Of a stretch of DNA of 64,000 nt, positions 1 through 11,600 are shown in pieces. This DNA is from Pristionchus mayeri. Taxonomy: Eukaryota > Nematoda > Chromadorea > Rhabditida > Neodiplogasteridae. The translations under genes and the position numbers were made by a program. Numbering within the stretch: position 1 is the first letter of the stretch; every line of letters begins with the position of its first letter. The DNA lies in the NCBI GenBank assembly GCA_036245805.1, contig BTRK01000003.1, positions 27,228,685-27,292,684 of the forward strand, written 5' to 3'. The notes beneath the pieces were generated by a model that ran no database searches, was not told the DNA's origin, and saw nothing but the letters and a program-made list of their open reading frames with translations.

Positions 1-606
1 CGTAGATCCAATCTTCGATGGGTCAATTCCATCATCGCTACAGATGAGAAGTGGATCACGTACGGTAACCCTGTGAGGAGACTGCAATGGGTGGATGCAG
101 ATGAGAAGCCCACGCCCGTCCCGAAGAAGAAAGAGCACGGAAAGAAGGAACTCCTCTGCTTCTTCTTCTCAGTGCTCGGTCCCATCTACTGGGAGATCCT
201 CGCCCCTGGCACCAGCATCAATGCCGACCTCTTCTCTGAACAACTGGAAGATGTCGCGATCTTAGTCCCTCCCAGACTCCTGAACCAGGGAAAAATTCTT
301 CCTCTGATGGACAATGCTCGCCCACATCGAGCGAAGATGACCCAGAAGAAAATGGACGAGCTGAAGATCGAGAGGATTCCCCATCCACCGTATTCCCCGG
401 ATCTCTCCCCATGCGACTACCACTGCTTCCGCTCTCTCTCTGACTTCTGCAAAGGAAAGAAGTTCAAAGATCGAGATGAAGTTGTGAGGGCTTTCGCGAA
501 CTGGGCGGTCTCGAAGAAACCCGCATTCTGGAAGAGAGGAATCGAGACCCTGCCCAATCGCTGGAGGGAGGTAGTGAGAAAGAAGGGTGCATACATTGGT
601 CTCTGA
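1..606 (+). CDS. mariner-family transposase, C-terminal part (5' end outside window)
   Basis: The frame is open from base 1 to a stop at 604-606, giving 201 residues of a mariner (Tc1/mariner superfamily) DDD transposase. Numbering from base 1, the first catalytic Asp is D15 in TDEKW, the second D104 in MDNARPH, and the third D139 in SPDLSPCDYHCF. Exactly 34 residues separate the last two, which is the D34D signature of mariner, so the catalytic part looks intact. The enzyme cuts and pastes its own element at TA dinucleotides. There is no frameshift or stop in the visible part, which suggests recent activity or recent arrival. The N-terminal DNA-binding half lies outside the window. Confidence 0.93.
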   Translation, partial: RRSNLRWVNSIIATDEKWITYGNPVRRLQWVDADEKPTPVPKKKEHGKKELLCFFFSVLGPIYWEILAPGTSINADLFSEQLEDVAILVPPRLLNQGKILPLMDNARPHRAKMTQKKMDELKIERIPHPPYSPDLSPCDYHCFRSLSDFCKGKKFKDRDEVVRAFANWAVSKKPAFWKRGIETLPNRWREVVRKKGAYIGL

Positions 607-634
607 GAATTGTAAAGCATTGAATAAAAAATAA

Positions 635-670
635 AAACAAAAAATTATACGAACTTTCCGGACACCCCAA
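635..670 (+). repeat. right terminal inverted repeat of the mariner element
   Basis: Thirty bases after the transposase stop the sequence reads, on the minus strand, TTGGGGTGTCCGGAAAGTTC followed by GTATAA, a mariner-type ITR sequence. It is followed on the plus strand by TA at 671-672, the expected target-site dinucleotide. The left end is outside the window, so the pair cannot be compared. Confidence 0.7.
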
Positions 671-740
671 TAGTATAGATTTGTAGATGATGAACAGGTT
701 GTGTTGCTTTCCCATTCAGCATAAACCAGTTCCCTTGCAG

Positions 741-1985
741 ACACGCGGCTCTCTCGATCGCTGAGGCAGTGAATTCCAACAGTCAGGCAGATTGTCTCCC
801 TGACTTCTCCCTCCCGATCGTCTACGACAGAGAGAAGATCGGAGATGTGTTGGGGGTGAGTTGCTACTCTTTCTTTCCTTCTAGTGACAATGCATCACTA
901 CTCTACTCAATCAATCTAATTAAAGCATTTACATTTCCAGAATAAATTGTCTTTTTTTCAGCCAGCAACATTCGGCGACCGTAGTCTCGATCTGGTCGAT
1001 CGATTGAAGTCAGGATTCAGACCAGGAATGGTCTTTGGTCTCGCGTGGACTCCCTACGGAGGAGAACTCATGCTCATCGAGGTGACGATTGATAAAGTTG
1101 TCGGAATGAAAATGTCTTTGAGAAAAAATGTTATACAATTATCGGTTATATTTTCCGCTGAATCATTTGACAATGTAATATCACTAAATTTTTCATTTAA
1201 TTTATTTAGCAATTATCTAAATTGTATTGCAGGGGGTTGCTTCGAATACGAAGAGTAAGGACGGCAAGGGAAGAGTGATGATGACGGGCAAATTGGGAGA
1301 GGTCCTCAAGGAATCAGTCGATGTCGCAAGAAGTTGGATCAATGCCAATGCTGAGAGGTTCCGTAATCTTCCGGTCATGCTTACAGTAAAATGAATGACT
1401 GCAGATTGGGTGTGGAGTCTCTGCTCAGTAAGGATATTCACGTGCATCTTCCGGCCGGAGCTGTTGGAAAGGTACTGTAGCAATGCTGTTGTGCCTATTG
1501 ATTACTGACTATCTCAGGATGGTCCCTCTGCTGGTTGTGCACTCGTGACTTCCCTCTTCTCTCTTGCCTCTGGTAGACTCGTTCGATCGGACACTGCTCT
1601 CACTGGAGAAGTCTCCCTCACGGGATTGGTCCTACCCGTGAGATCGTTTCTTCAACATACTCAATTCAAGAGAATGGTCTCCTTATCATTCACACTTCAC
1701 ACCTTCTCTTCCATCCCCAATATCCCTCCTCTTTTAGGTTGGCGGCATCAAAGAGAAGGTCCTCGGGGCGCATCGAACGGGCATTCGTCGTCTCCTTCTG
1801 CCTGAGGCCAATCGACAGGATGCTTCCCAGATTGAACAATCGATCAAGGTGAATACGGAAACGGGGCAATCGAGAACTGGCTTTCACCATCTCAGGACGA
1901 ATTGGAGATTCACTTCGTGCGAGATCTCGATGAGGTCCTCCAAAAGATGATGACTCCTTCGAGTTTCGTGCTCTCCAAATTGTAA
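741..1985 (+). CDS. lonp-2: peroxisomal Lon protease (LONP2 type), proteolytic domain, 5' exons outside window
   Basis: Exons: 741-855, 962-1081, 1233-about 1378, 1405-1471, 1518-1637, 1738-1848, 1896-1985. Together they encode the serine-lysine protease domain of an ATP-dependent Lon protease. Landmarks are [10 protein letters not shown] in exon 2, the catalytic Ser in DGPSAG at the start of exon 5, the catalytic Lys in [12 protein letters not shown] in exon 6, and LLLPEAN. The protein ends in Ser-Lys-Leu, a type 1 peroxisomal targeting signal. That places it with the peroxisomal branch (matrix-protein quality control) and not the mitochondrial one. The AAA+ half must lie upstream of the window, beyond the mariner insertion. 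The junction between exons 3 and 4 does not close with a GT donor; a GC donor at 1379 would restore the frame. All other junctions are phase-consistent. Confidence 0.88.
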
Positions 1986-2257
1986 AGTATCAATTCCGAT
2001 TTTCGTGCTGTATATTTCCCTTTCTCTCTACGAGATTCCAGTCCAGTGCTCTGAACATTCCTTTGTACACATCTCTTTCTTGTCCTGTAAATCATTTCTT
2101 CGAATGAACAATTTGAAAGAGTAGAACGTAGCTAAAAAAATTTTTATTACCATACAAAATTTAGTATTATAAAATGTTTTCTAAATATCCATCTACCCGA
2201 GGAAAGAGAATGGAGAAGATGAGAAACTCGACGTGGACAATTCAGATCATAGAGATA

Positions 2258-3522
2258 TCAGGTTGTAACATAAGTTTTGTCGCGTCCAATCTCTTATGCA
2301 TTTTAACCTCAGAAATTCTTCGAATTAATTTAATCTCAATTTCGTTATTCATCATCAGTGAGGGCCTTCGTACTCTTTCTTACGCGCTTTACTTCAGTCC
2401 TGTCAAGGCAGTTGAGGAGGCACATTAGTCAGACAAAGTTGTACTGAGATAAGGATTAGAAATCATTTTCACGCATCAGCTCTTCTTGAAAAGGATAAAT
2501 TATGCCGATTTTGTGTGATTTGCGTAAAGTACTACATATGTGCATAATTTTGAACCACTCACGGATAATGACAAACGAAAATCGTTCTAGAAATGTAGAC
2601 GAGTTTGTATAATGTGGATGGTTGGTGACGGTCGCGAAAACTTTCGCAAGCCGAATTTTCTTCTCAGTAGATATCCAGATCCAAATAGTGGTGGAATATA
2701 GTTCACCCAAAGTGGACAGTGTGCAGACAAAGTTTGGGGTAGATTGGGTTCTGTTGAGATAAGTGGCTCCATTCAGAACGATGGTATGTAAATTAAACTA
2801 CTGAAATCGGCACTTTGTTCATATTCCTACCTCGCACACATGTTCAATATCTGATTTGTTGTGTCCATCCGAACCATAAACCCTTCCCTTACTAGTATCT
2901 ACTTGGGATAAGTTTGGAAATAAATAGCTTTTGAATGACAATCTTTAATTCGAAACACCTAAACTTGCAAATTTTGGTAAAATTGTGCGCGAATTGAATT
3001 AATAAAAATTCAAATTTCCCACAAGTGGAGTGTTCTTTCTCTCACTTGTTTAATGATAAATTATACCTCCATGAGTGGTAATTGAACGCACTTATGTTAG
3101 TCACTGTTGTTGCAATTCTGGATTCAGAAGAGTTGGTCAAGTTGGCTACGAATCAGCGGCTAACCTTACACTCAGTGAAGTATATCTTTGGTTCCGCTCA
3201 ACATAGCACCATATCTGGCGTATATTTTGAAAGAGCATTGACGGGGTATATCACCATGCTGTAGAAGTTTGGTTCATTATTTATCTCTGCGAACTAGCAC
3301 CCGATCAAACGAATTAATAAAATCTGCACCAAATTTAAATCAGTTCATATTAATATTTTTCGCATAGCCAGCGTGCGCAGTTCAGCTCTACCCTATGGTT
3401 TGAATGTGCATGAACACCCCAAACATATACTAGGAGGTCAGGCATTGATAATGTTTGAGAAGTATCCTTCATGGAAATATTGTGAACCTCCGAAATGCGA
3501 CAAAACTTATGTTACAACCTAA
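2258..3522. mobile_element. TIR element of about 1265 bp with mariner-like ends, no transposase seen
   Basis: A 26 bp sequence at 2258-2283 (TCAGGTTGTAACATAAGTTT then TGTCGC) recurs inverted at 3497-3522 with one mismatch at the second base. Both ends are flanked by TA (2256-2257 and 3523-3524), the target-site duplication of the Tc1/mariner superfamily. The overall size is that of a complete mariner. No open frame carries a D34D motif in either direction, so it is a decayed or non-autonomous copy. It fills the space between lonp-2 and the channel gene. Its ends differ from those of the mariner at 1-670, so it belongs to another family. Confidence 0.8.
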
Positions 3523-3748
3523 TATATACTGGCAGACGAAAAGATATGCGGTTCTTCGAGGTCTTGAGACGCGGGAATAGGCAGTTGTGTATGAAACGTT
3601 AGCCCTCTCTTACGAAAGTCAATCAATAATGCACGAGTGCTGAATACAAGAACGGATCGACAAACAAAGTCCGCTATCGATGCACGTCTAGTTCTTCGCT
3701 TTTCAGCTTGTTTTTACCTTTAGGAGTGAAGTATTTCTTCTTTCAAGG

Positions 3749-5333
3749 ATGCAGATGAATAGCAGTGCAGTGAGTGGTAGATCACTCGCTGTCGCTTACA
3801 CCACTTGGAACTACCCCTACTTCTATCAACGATGGAATGGACCCGTTGGATTCCTTGCGGAGATTTGGAAGTCCTTCGACTATGACGTCAGCTATCTCCA
3901 GTATCCATACGGTAGCATATTCTTAATATTTTCATCGATCTTATGGCTATACTTCTCGAATCGGACTCGTCTTCTCTCTCATGCGATGGAGTTCTCCAGT
4001 CCATTCTGAGGGGGACAACGATCACTTCTGCTGGTGGAAGCACTCCCAATCTCATCAGATCCTCACTCTTCACCATGAGTCTCCCTGTCTACTACACTGC
4101 CGTTAGTTCTTCATTCCAAGATCTTCTCAGTAGTTCTTCAGTTCCAATTCTTCGAGGCAGCTCGATCGGAGCAGGAGGACATCACTACTTTCTCCTTCTT
4201 CGCTGTCTTCTCAGTGCCAGCCCTCGTCATTATCATCATCTTCTTCTCTCTTATCTCTGCTGTCAACTACATTATTATGACCCTACGAAGAAGTAGCTCA
4301 ATGATCAGACGTGAATCATAGCCTATTATCTCATTTTCGAAATAAATTCAGGGAATTTACTGTTCTCAGTGGTCTCCGAGCTCACGAGAGTTGTCTGCCT
4401 GATCGGAATCACACTCGTCGTTTTCTATCACGGGGCGGGCTTTAAAGGCAACAATGTGATGTACATCCCACCACGAATTACGTGGGATAGATTATTTTAA
4501 ATATGTATGTGCGACCTCCATTGGTAGGACACTCTCTGAGTTGCAATCATCACTGCACGCTGGAACTCGAACATTGATCACGCGTACCAACACGACGCTA
4601 AGTGCGAACGAGGTACCACAATTTTCTGGAGCTCTTGAAAATCATAACTTTAGATCGCAGCACTAACAGTGAACCGAACAAGGTTTCCTGATATCGTGGA
4701 ACCAGATCAGACTGAACTCCTCCAGAAACTATGCGATGATCCCAAACTGATCACGATGCTGGAGATAAGTGCGATCCAAGGAATGGCCCTGGTGAAGAGA
4801 CCATGCCAACTGCACAGGTTCCACCTCCATTGAGAATTAAGACAATGAAAACTGTATTCAGGATTGCAGTGATTTCCGATTATCGATTGTCCAAATTCGA
4901 TCGATATGTCATGCAGAATTTCATGATATCGAGAAATCACACGAACCAACGGGCTGTGAGACAAATCAATCTCGTTCTACTCAAATTCTTCGATCAGGAT
5001 AGGGTGAGCAAATAACTAAATTTTCCTACAACATCAACATTAGATAGAGAACTTCTGGACGCTTCGGTTCTCGAAATCGACGAAATATTTCTACACTGAT
5101 GCTAAACGAGTACCGAAGATTTCGATTGACGAGACATTCCGCGTAATGAGGTTTCTCCCTCTCCTCTTCCGTTCTGATTCTGTCCTCTCTACAGTCTCCG
5201 TCGATTGACTCCTCTCTTCTACACCACACTTCCTGGATGGATTCTATCCATTCTCCTCTTCTTATTCGAGTTGTGGAGTTCAAAATGTAATCTACTCAGA
5301 CGTATTTTTCGTCTCGAAATTCCATTTACGTGA
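3749..5333 (+). CDS. ionotropic-receptor-like ligand-gated channel subunit
   Basis: Nine proposed exons (3749-3911, 3992-4101, 4142-4310, 4352-4481, 4528-4612, 4654-4791, 4818-5003, 5044-5150, 5195-5333) give about 408 residues. Order of parts: an N-terminal ligand-binding lobe with LAVAYTTWNYPY and a stretch ending SLPVYYT; a first membrane segment (FSFFAVFSVPALVIIIIFFS region, exon 3); a short pore or second segment in exon 4 (VVCLIGITLVVFYHG); the second lobe; and a last membrane helix in exon 9 (PGWILSILLFLFELW). This M1-pore-M2-S2-M3 order is that of nematode ionotropic glutamate receptor relatives lacking the large amino-terminal domain, which would act in sensory membranes. The exon 1/2 boundary and the proposed 26 nt intron at 4792-4817 are weak; a frameshift there is an alternative. 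Confidence 0.65.
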
Positions 5334-5656
5334 ACTCATCTACTGTTCGATTTATGAATTCCTTTATTTTGTAGCGGACAATGAAAACAACTTATTAAAT
5401 GAGGGCATTAATTACAATCGACCAAGTGGGAATCTAATTGTCATTGGGATGATTGGATGTACCAGTACGAGGGAGGGCAAGCGGATACTTTGTTCATCTT
5501 ACAGCTCGAGACAATGATTACTCGTTGATTCATTCGGGAGGGCGATCAAATACATCGCTGATAAGCGCTGATATTTCTATTGAGAGAGGCGAGAAGTGGA
5601 TACGCAAGGAATGTACACATTTAGCACCGAGTAGGAGGGAGGGAGAGGGACTCTAA

Positions 5657-8600
5657 CTACATCGAATTCTCATTCGTGTCAGCGGGTTCTTCAGTGGTGG
5701 TCATTAGTGGTTGTCTGTAGTCCTGTGATTCCCTCTTCCCCTCCGTTCCTCCCTCGTGGATCGATATCTGCAATTCATCCCTGAATCAGGTCAAATAAGA
5801 GGGGAAGCAGTGAGCCTGACGAGCTACACAGATAACAGTACAGTACCCAAGCGGGGAGAAGCGAGTGCGGTTAGGGAAAAACGGCGGGTTACGGTATGCT
5901 GGTGTGTGCTCACTGTGTGCTGCTCTGATTATGTGCGGAATACGGTAACTATCGTTCATAAGTGGACAGTAGTGGACTACGGTAGATCGGGAGGGGGGCC
6001 ACACTTACATTGAACTCGATCGTATCCGATTCGCAAATGGGCTGCAAATGAACGGACGATGCTAGGGGAGATTAGTATGAGAGAAGGCAAATGAAAAGAA
6101 GAGGAAGAGAATGCAATGGAACAAAGGAGTGGTTAGAGAACTCAGAACTCGCACACTATCATCTACTCTCAGTCTACCGTACCTTCTTCTTTCCGTTCGG
6201 GATCGATGATCGGGTGAGTCCCGCGTTGGAGGTCCTCAAATACATTTGTTATTACATTTTAATATTAATTATAATACTAACCTGCATTCACTCCTGAGAG
6301 TCCTCAGGTCCTTCATGTCCTTGATGTACTTCTTCACTGCTTCTCCCACTCCATTGTTGGCGTAGCAGAGAATGATCGAGACTGCGAAACCCTGAAGAGA
6401 TGAACACCTCTCACTTCGAATTCAAGTGTCGAGGAAGGTGTGCCATTCAGTTAGATTTCAGCTTTAAAATAAGTAAAATCTCACCTGTAGTCCATCCATG
6501 ATGAGATTCATGATCTGGTGCAACTCGCTGGGCATTCGATAGATGGTGAAGAGGAAGTGGAGACCGAAGACGGGGACCAGCATCAGAGCAGCCCGCACTG
6601 CTTTCCTGTAAGCAAAATTTATATTGCTTAATTTACTAAAATTATTAAACTAAATTTTGGCAAAACGTAAAAGTGATAATTGATGTACATTGAGTAAATG
6701 TACATTGAGTAGTTTGTGATTCGAAAGCATTCCTTCCCTCTTTACGTGTTGAAAGCGAAAGAGTTGCGAGAAAGGAGGAAATTGTTCGAGTCTCAAACTA
6801 CGAGGAAAGACGTGCAGCACAAAGGGTGGTGAGGAACGAACGACGATCGGGCACGACGAGGGGAGAAGACGTCGTGGGATTCAGAAGCAGATTCTTACGC
6901 GACGACGAGGACATCGGGAGCGATGGTGAGAGGATGACCAGGGAGGGGAGGAATGAGGGAGTGACGGGCTGTGGCACGAATAAGCCATGAATCACGGCGA
7001 GAGGGATGAGTTAGACGGATTCCCCCGTGGAGAATGATGGCGAAGAGAGGAGGACGACTGAAGAGAACCAGAGGATACAGAGAGACTATTCTAGAATCAA
7101 GTTTTTTTTTCTGATTGGGTATGCAGGGATTAGCACTACTAAGGGGTTAGTCTGGTACATGCACACTGACGAGGAAGGACAGGAGAAGACAGAAGATGGA
7201 ATCGTGCACGAGGGGAATCTACTGCATTCGACCAATGTCATTCAATTTTCCTCGTTTGCATTCTAATGACAATCTACATGCAATGAGAAGAGGAGTATAC
7301 GGCGTAAATCTACAGTATACCTGTACTGCATTGGCTCGAGATGCGGATTATACCGCAGCTTCTTCACGAGAATGTACAGAATCACAGTGACCAGAATTAG
7401 ATTCAGCTAGAAAACTAGTTGTCGATCGATTATATGCTTGTCGTTACCATAATGCAGATGAGACTGGGAATCATGACAATGGCTTCAAGGCTGAAGTCGT
7501 CAGAGGGAGTCACCCAACAATCCTGCAGATTACATCGTCAATAGATGCCAGCGTACTGTTTATTTTGAGTTAGGATTCTTCTCCCTTGGTATTGGGGGAT
7601 AAGAACTCACACGATCATCCAATTGCAATCTCAGAATTCCGTAGACGATGGAAACGAGTAGAGGGAAGCCTGCGAACATTTCTATTTTGTCCGAAAATTC
7701 AGGAAGCTTGTTTCTAACAATTTCTGTTTGATTTCAAAACTAGTTAACATGAAATTTTGAGAGGAAGAGTTCTGACCCCAGCAGACGATCTTGTAGACGA
7801 TGAGTGAGTCGTTGTCCGAGAAGGACTTGTACAATAATCGGAAGAGGTAGACTCCTGAGGGAATGACGTCATCAGCGGTCATCACTATGCAATACCTTCA
7901 GCGAGCATCCACGAGAACGTCGAGAGACGAAGGAAACGAAGCTGAGTAAGGAACAGAAGACGACAGACAACCTGTGAACGATTATTGGTTTATTCATTTT
8001 CATGATCAGCAATGGAAAGATGAAAGAAACTATTTATTACACAGTTGTTTTAGGCCAGTTCTAAAAATCTAGATGTCTGTGCCGGTTAAGCAATCAACCG
8101 GCAACCGTCAGTATCGAATAGGATTTAAATTTATTACAAATCCTTTAAATTGTTGAATGATTCGATTTTACTACGGATCGAGTGAAACGAACTAAAATTT
8201 AAACATACATGATTTTCTGAGTGCCATCTCATGAGTGGAGCATCCTTGACGATGAACATGAAGGATGTGAAGAGATAGAAGATACCTATACAAAGTGTAA
8301 CTTATTTGTTGTTCAAGTTTACAACTTTTCCCAATAATTAAAACTTTTTTCAAATATTGTTTAAATGGGCGTTCACTAATCTCGAAAAGACTCGCCTAGA
8401 AGGAGAAAGGAGATGAGAAGATGCTTGTGGATGACGTACACTGCCTGCGTGCGAAGAGTTCTGCAATGATGATGGTGAGAGATCAAAGATCAGCCAGCAA
8501 CTGACCTGAATACCGAGAGGATTCCCACTGCAGGAATGATGGCGATCACAGAGATTGCGTATGAGAAGACTCCCGCGAAGAACTTGGAATGATTCTGGAA

Positions 8601-11600
8601 GAAGTTATCTCATGCATGAGTAATAAAAAGATCGGATGGAATTAGCGAAAGAAAGTCAATGAGAAAGAAATTGATGGTTGGGACTTACAGTGTATGCGCA
8701 TCCTTGGTAGAGGGAGTGTTCACTGCGTTGCTCGTTTCGGAACCATCCCTGGGCCGTGCACTCCTTCACGACTCCTGCAAACATTCCTTCCTCTTCGTAC
8801 CTTACATCATTTCCGATTGCAATTTGGTCCGAATAAGAACAATGCTGAGATGATGACCGGAATATCAAATATCCATCGAGAGTCGTAGTTAATAATGAGG
8901 TGGTTACCGTAATTGGGTGTCTCCGTTCCCTCTCTCTCCTCTACGGTCTGATGTCCGTAGATGTAGTTGGGGCAAATGGCACGTACTGTGCCCACTGGAG
9001 ATCGAGGGAAGCACTGCCAGCCATCCCACGTGGCAGGACATTCTGAGATGGGATACGGTAGGGGTGCTGTAGGATACCGTATCATGAGAAAGCCAATACT
9101 ACAGGGTGAGCCAAAATTATTGCAACTTTTTATATTACTTCTGGCTTAGAGGTAAACAAAGGGACGCTGGCGAGTATGTAACCATTAGTCGATCTACTGC
9201 AGAGAATTCATAAATTGAGTTTGGTTTGCAAACCATTCCACTCCATCATTCAGTATAATGATTCAAAGTTACTTCGCTAAGACACGATAAGTCCGCAGGT
9301 AGTTTCAACTTTGAAAGAGTATTATGCGCAAACTAGAAACATTCTGATGTCCATAACGGGCATCACAGAGACGGCATACATTGATCTTCATAATGATATG
9401 TTTATCGTTGGATCAGAGCTATAGTTCACTGAACACAAAGCGAATGTTCGGGTCTATCTTGCCCGCCACTCCACATGATTTTCCTTAAAAAAATATAAAC
9501 TATCCCATAATTTCTCCATGGTTTGGGATCTGATCATGATTTGAACATATGTTTATTAGGGGAACGACAGTTTCAATGTAGGGAACTACGAAGGGTCAAA
9601 TGGGTGTAATTTTCTGTAGTTGTTCAAAAATGTGCATTTTCACAGTATGTTTTGTTTAGAGACATATATATTTGTGAGTGTGGAATATTGCCCGTCTAAG
9701 TGTTCGACATTTTAAAGAAGCTATCTAGGGATTTGTTTAGACCCTTGATAGTTAGAAGGGAGTGCGAGTTTGGATATAATTATTTTATATCCGAAAATAT
9801 TGAATTCGCGGACTTGGTGGTCTGTGCGGATATTTAAGTTTGCATATCTAAACAAATATATGTTCGGGAAATCCTATAATATATGCATATCGGAGGACTT
9901 GTTAGTATGTAAGTACACGCGAGTTGTCATCGATCTGCCATTGTAGATAACAAAGAAATTCATATCGGAACCTCATAAGAAGTGCTTTTGATGGTATGAA
10001 ATTTCGAAGACGTAATACATCAAAAAACCAATAATCAACATGAGATTTTTTATCCTTGAATTGTGTGAACCCAATCAACTCACCTGAGAACTAAACCAGT
10101 TCTCTGGAGTAGATGTATGGGATATTTCATAACAAACAGCAGTTGTAGAGTCTCAATGCACAGTAATGGCTGATTAGGTGCAACAACGATATCTAGAAAT
10201 GCTAATATGTGGTCAATCCATACTAAACATATAGGAGTTATAAATGAAGAGTATCTCTATTACGTGGTACATTTATGAACTTGTCAAATATATTTGAACA
10301 GAAGAAGTGGAACACCGAAAAAAGTTGCAATAATTTTGGCGCACCCTGTACATACAGCTGCTGATCATTGATGCTCTTCTATCATTGTTTTCCTATTCGC
10401 GTCAAGGTTCAACCTAGAGAGACGAAGCGAGAAATAGGATTCCCTCCCTTTTCCTTGTTTTCTGCATTCTTAGTGTGACCACATCTCAATACGCGCATTC
10501 TCCCATCTCCTTTCTTCCCTTTTCCTTCCCTATTTCCTCTTTTTTTCAGTCCACAGCCCGTGTAATTCAATCGCTCCTCGGGTTTCTGAATGGATGTTGC
10601 CAAATTGTTGCAAGTTGGTCAGTAAAAGAGTCCATTATGCCAGTCCCCAAGCGATGCTAAAATAGAGTCAGGAGAGAAGATGCTCAGGAATTCCCACGAA
10701 TGGCTCAGTTTACTGGGAGAAGCCCCTTGTTCATTTCATCTTAATGGCCTCATTCCGGGGTCTACAATACTATTTCGAGATAGGCGACGGAGTTTCGTGA
10801 AGGCACAGACCGAAAGCAACCAACACTTCATTTCCCCGAGGAAGAGTCGAATGGTCAGACTCATACGCCTTTTCGGGCCATTCGAGAATAAAGAATAAGC
10901 ACTGTCTTCTACACTTCTGCACAAACTAAGGAGAATTCATTTCGAAGAGATCAAATAAAGTGTGCAATCCTCTTCCTCGCCCACCTGTTCCACTGTGGTT
11001 CGCATTGGCGTTCATGAGGACGTTGTCGCAGCAGGAAACTGCGGCCTTGCAGCATTCACCCACCACCGACTAAAGAGACCAATTCAGTTATCGAGAATGG
11101 AAACTGCATTGACATCTCTTCACACTGCTCTACGCTTGGAAAATTACTTGAACGTGCTAGAGGAAAATTGCGAATTTCAAAAACTCGCCTCAAAATGGTT
11201 GGGCAACCCCAGGTAGTGCTTGTATTCGATTGGTAGCTCGCTAAGAGGAGTCGAACCATTTCTGAAAATTATAATATTTGAATCATTTTCCATGAGAACA
11301 TCTGGTTTTGCTTTCTTCTCTCACTCTCCTCTGCGAGAGTACTCGTCGAAAAGATAGACTTTGTCTGATCTATGGAGGTCTCCCTATCAAGCGTAAATAA
11401 CTCAATTTTCCGAAGAAAGTCTAACGAGAAAACGTCTGTCTCGCAGTCTTCATGCACGGATTTTCCTCTGTATTCTGACCCACTATCAATTGAGTGAATC
11501 GAGACTCTCTCCAGACGGCAACACTTTCCTGCAGACACTCGCAAATTCTCTGCACCGCTCCCAAATGCATAGGAGAACTTCGCCTGTCGGATTTCAGTGT

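Noticed and set aside
262..744. Minus-strand open frame of 160 codons across the mariner element
   Set aside because: It is the antisense shadow of the transposase, which shows the full D34D motif in the plus frame.
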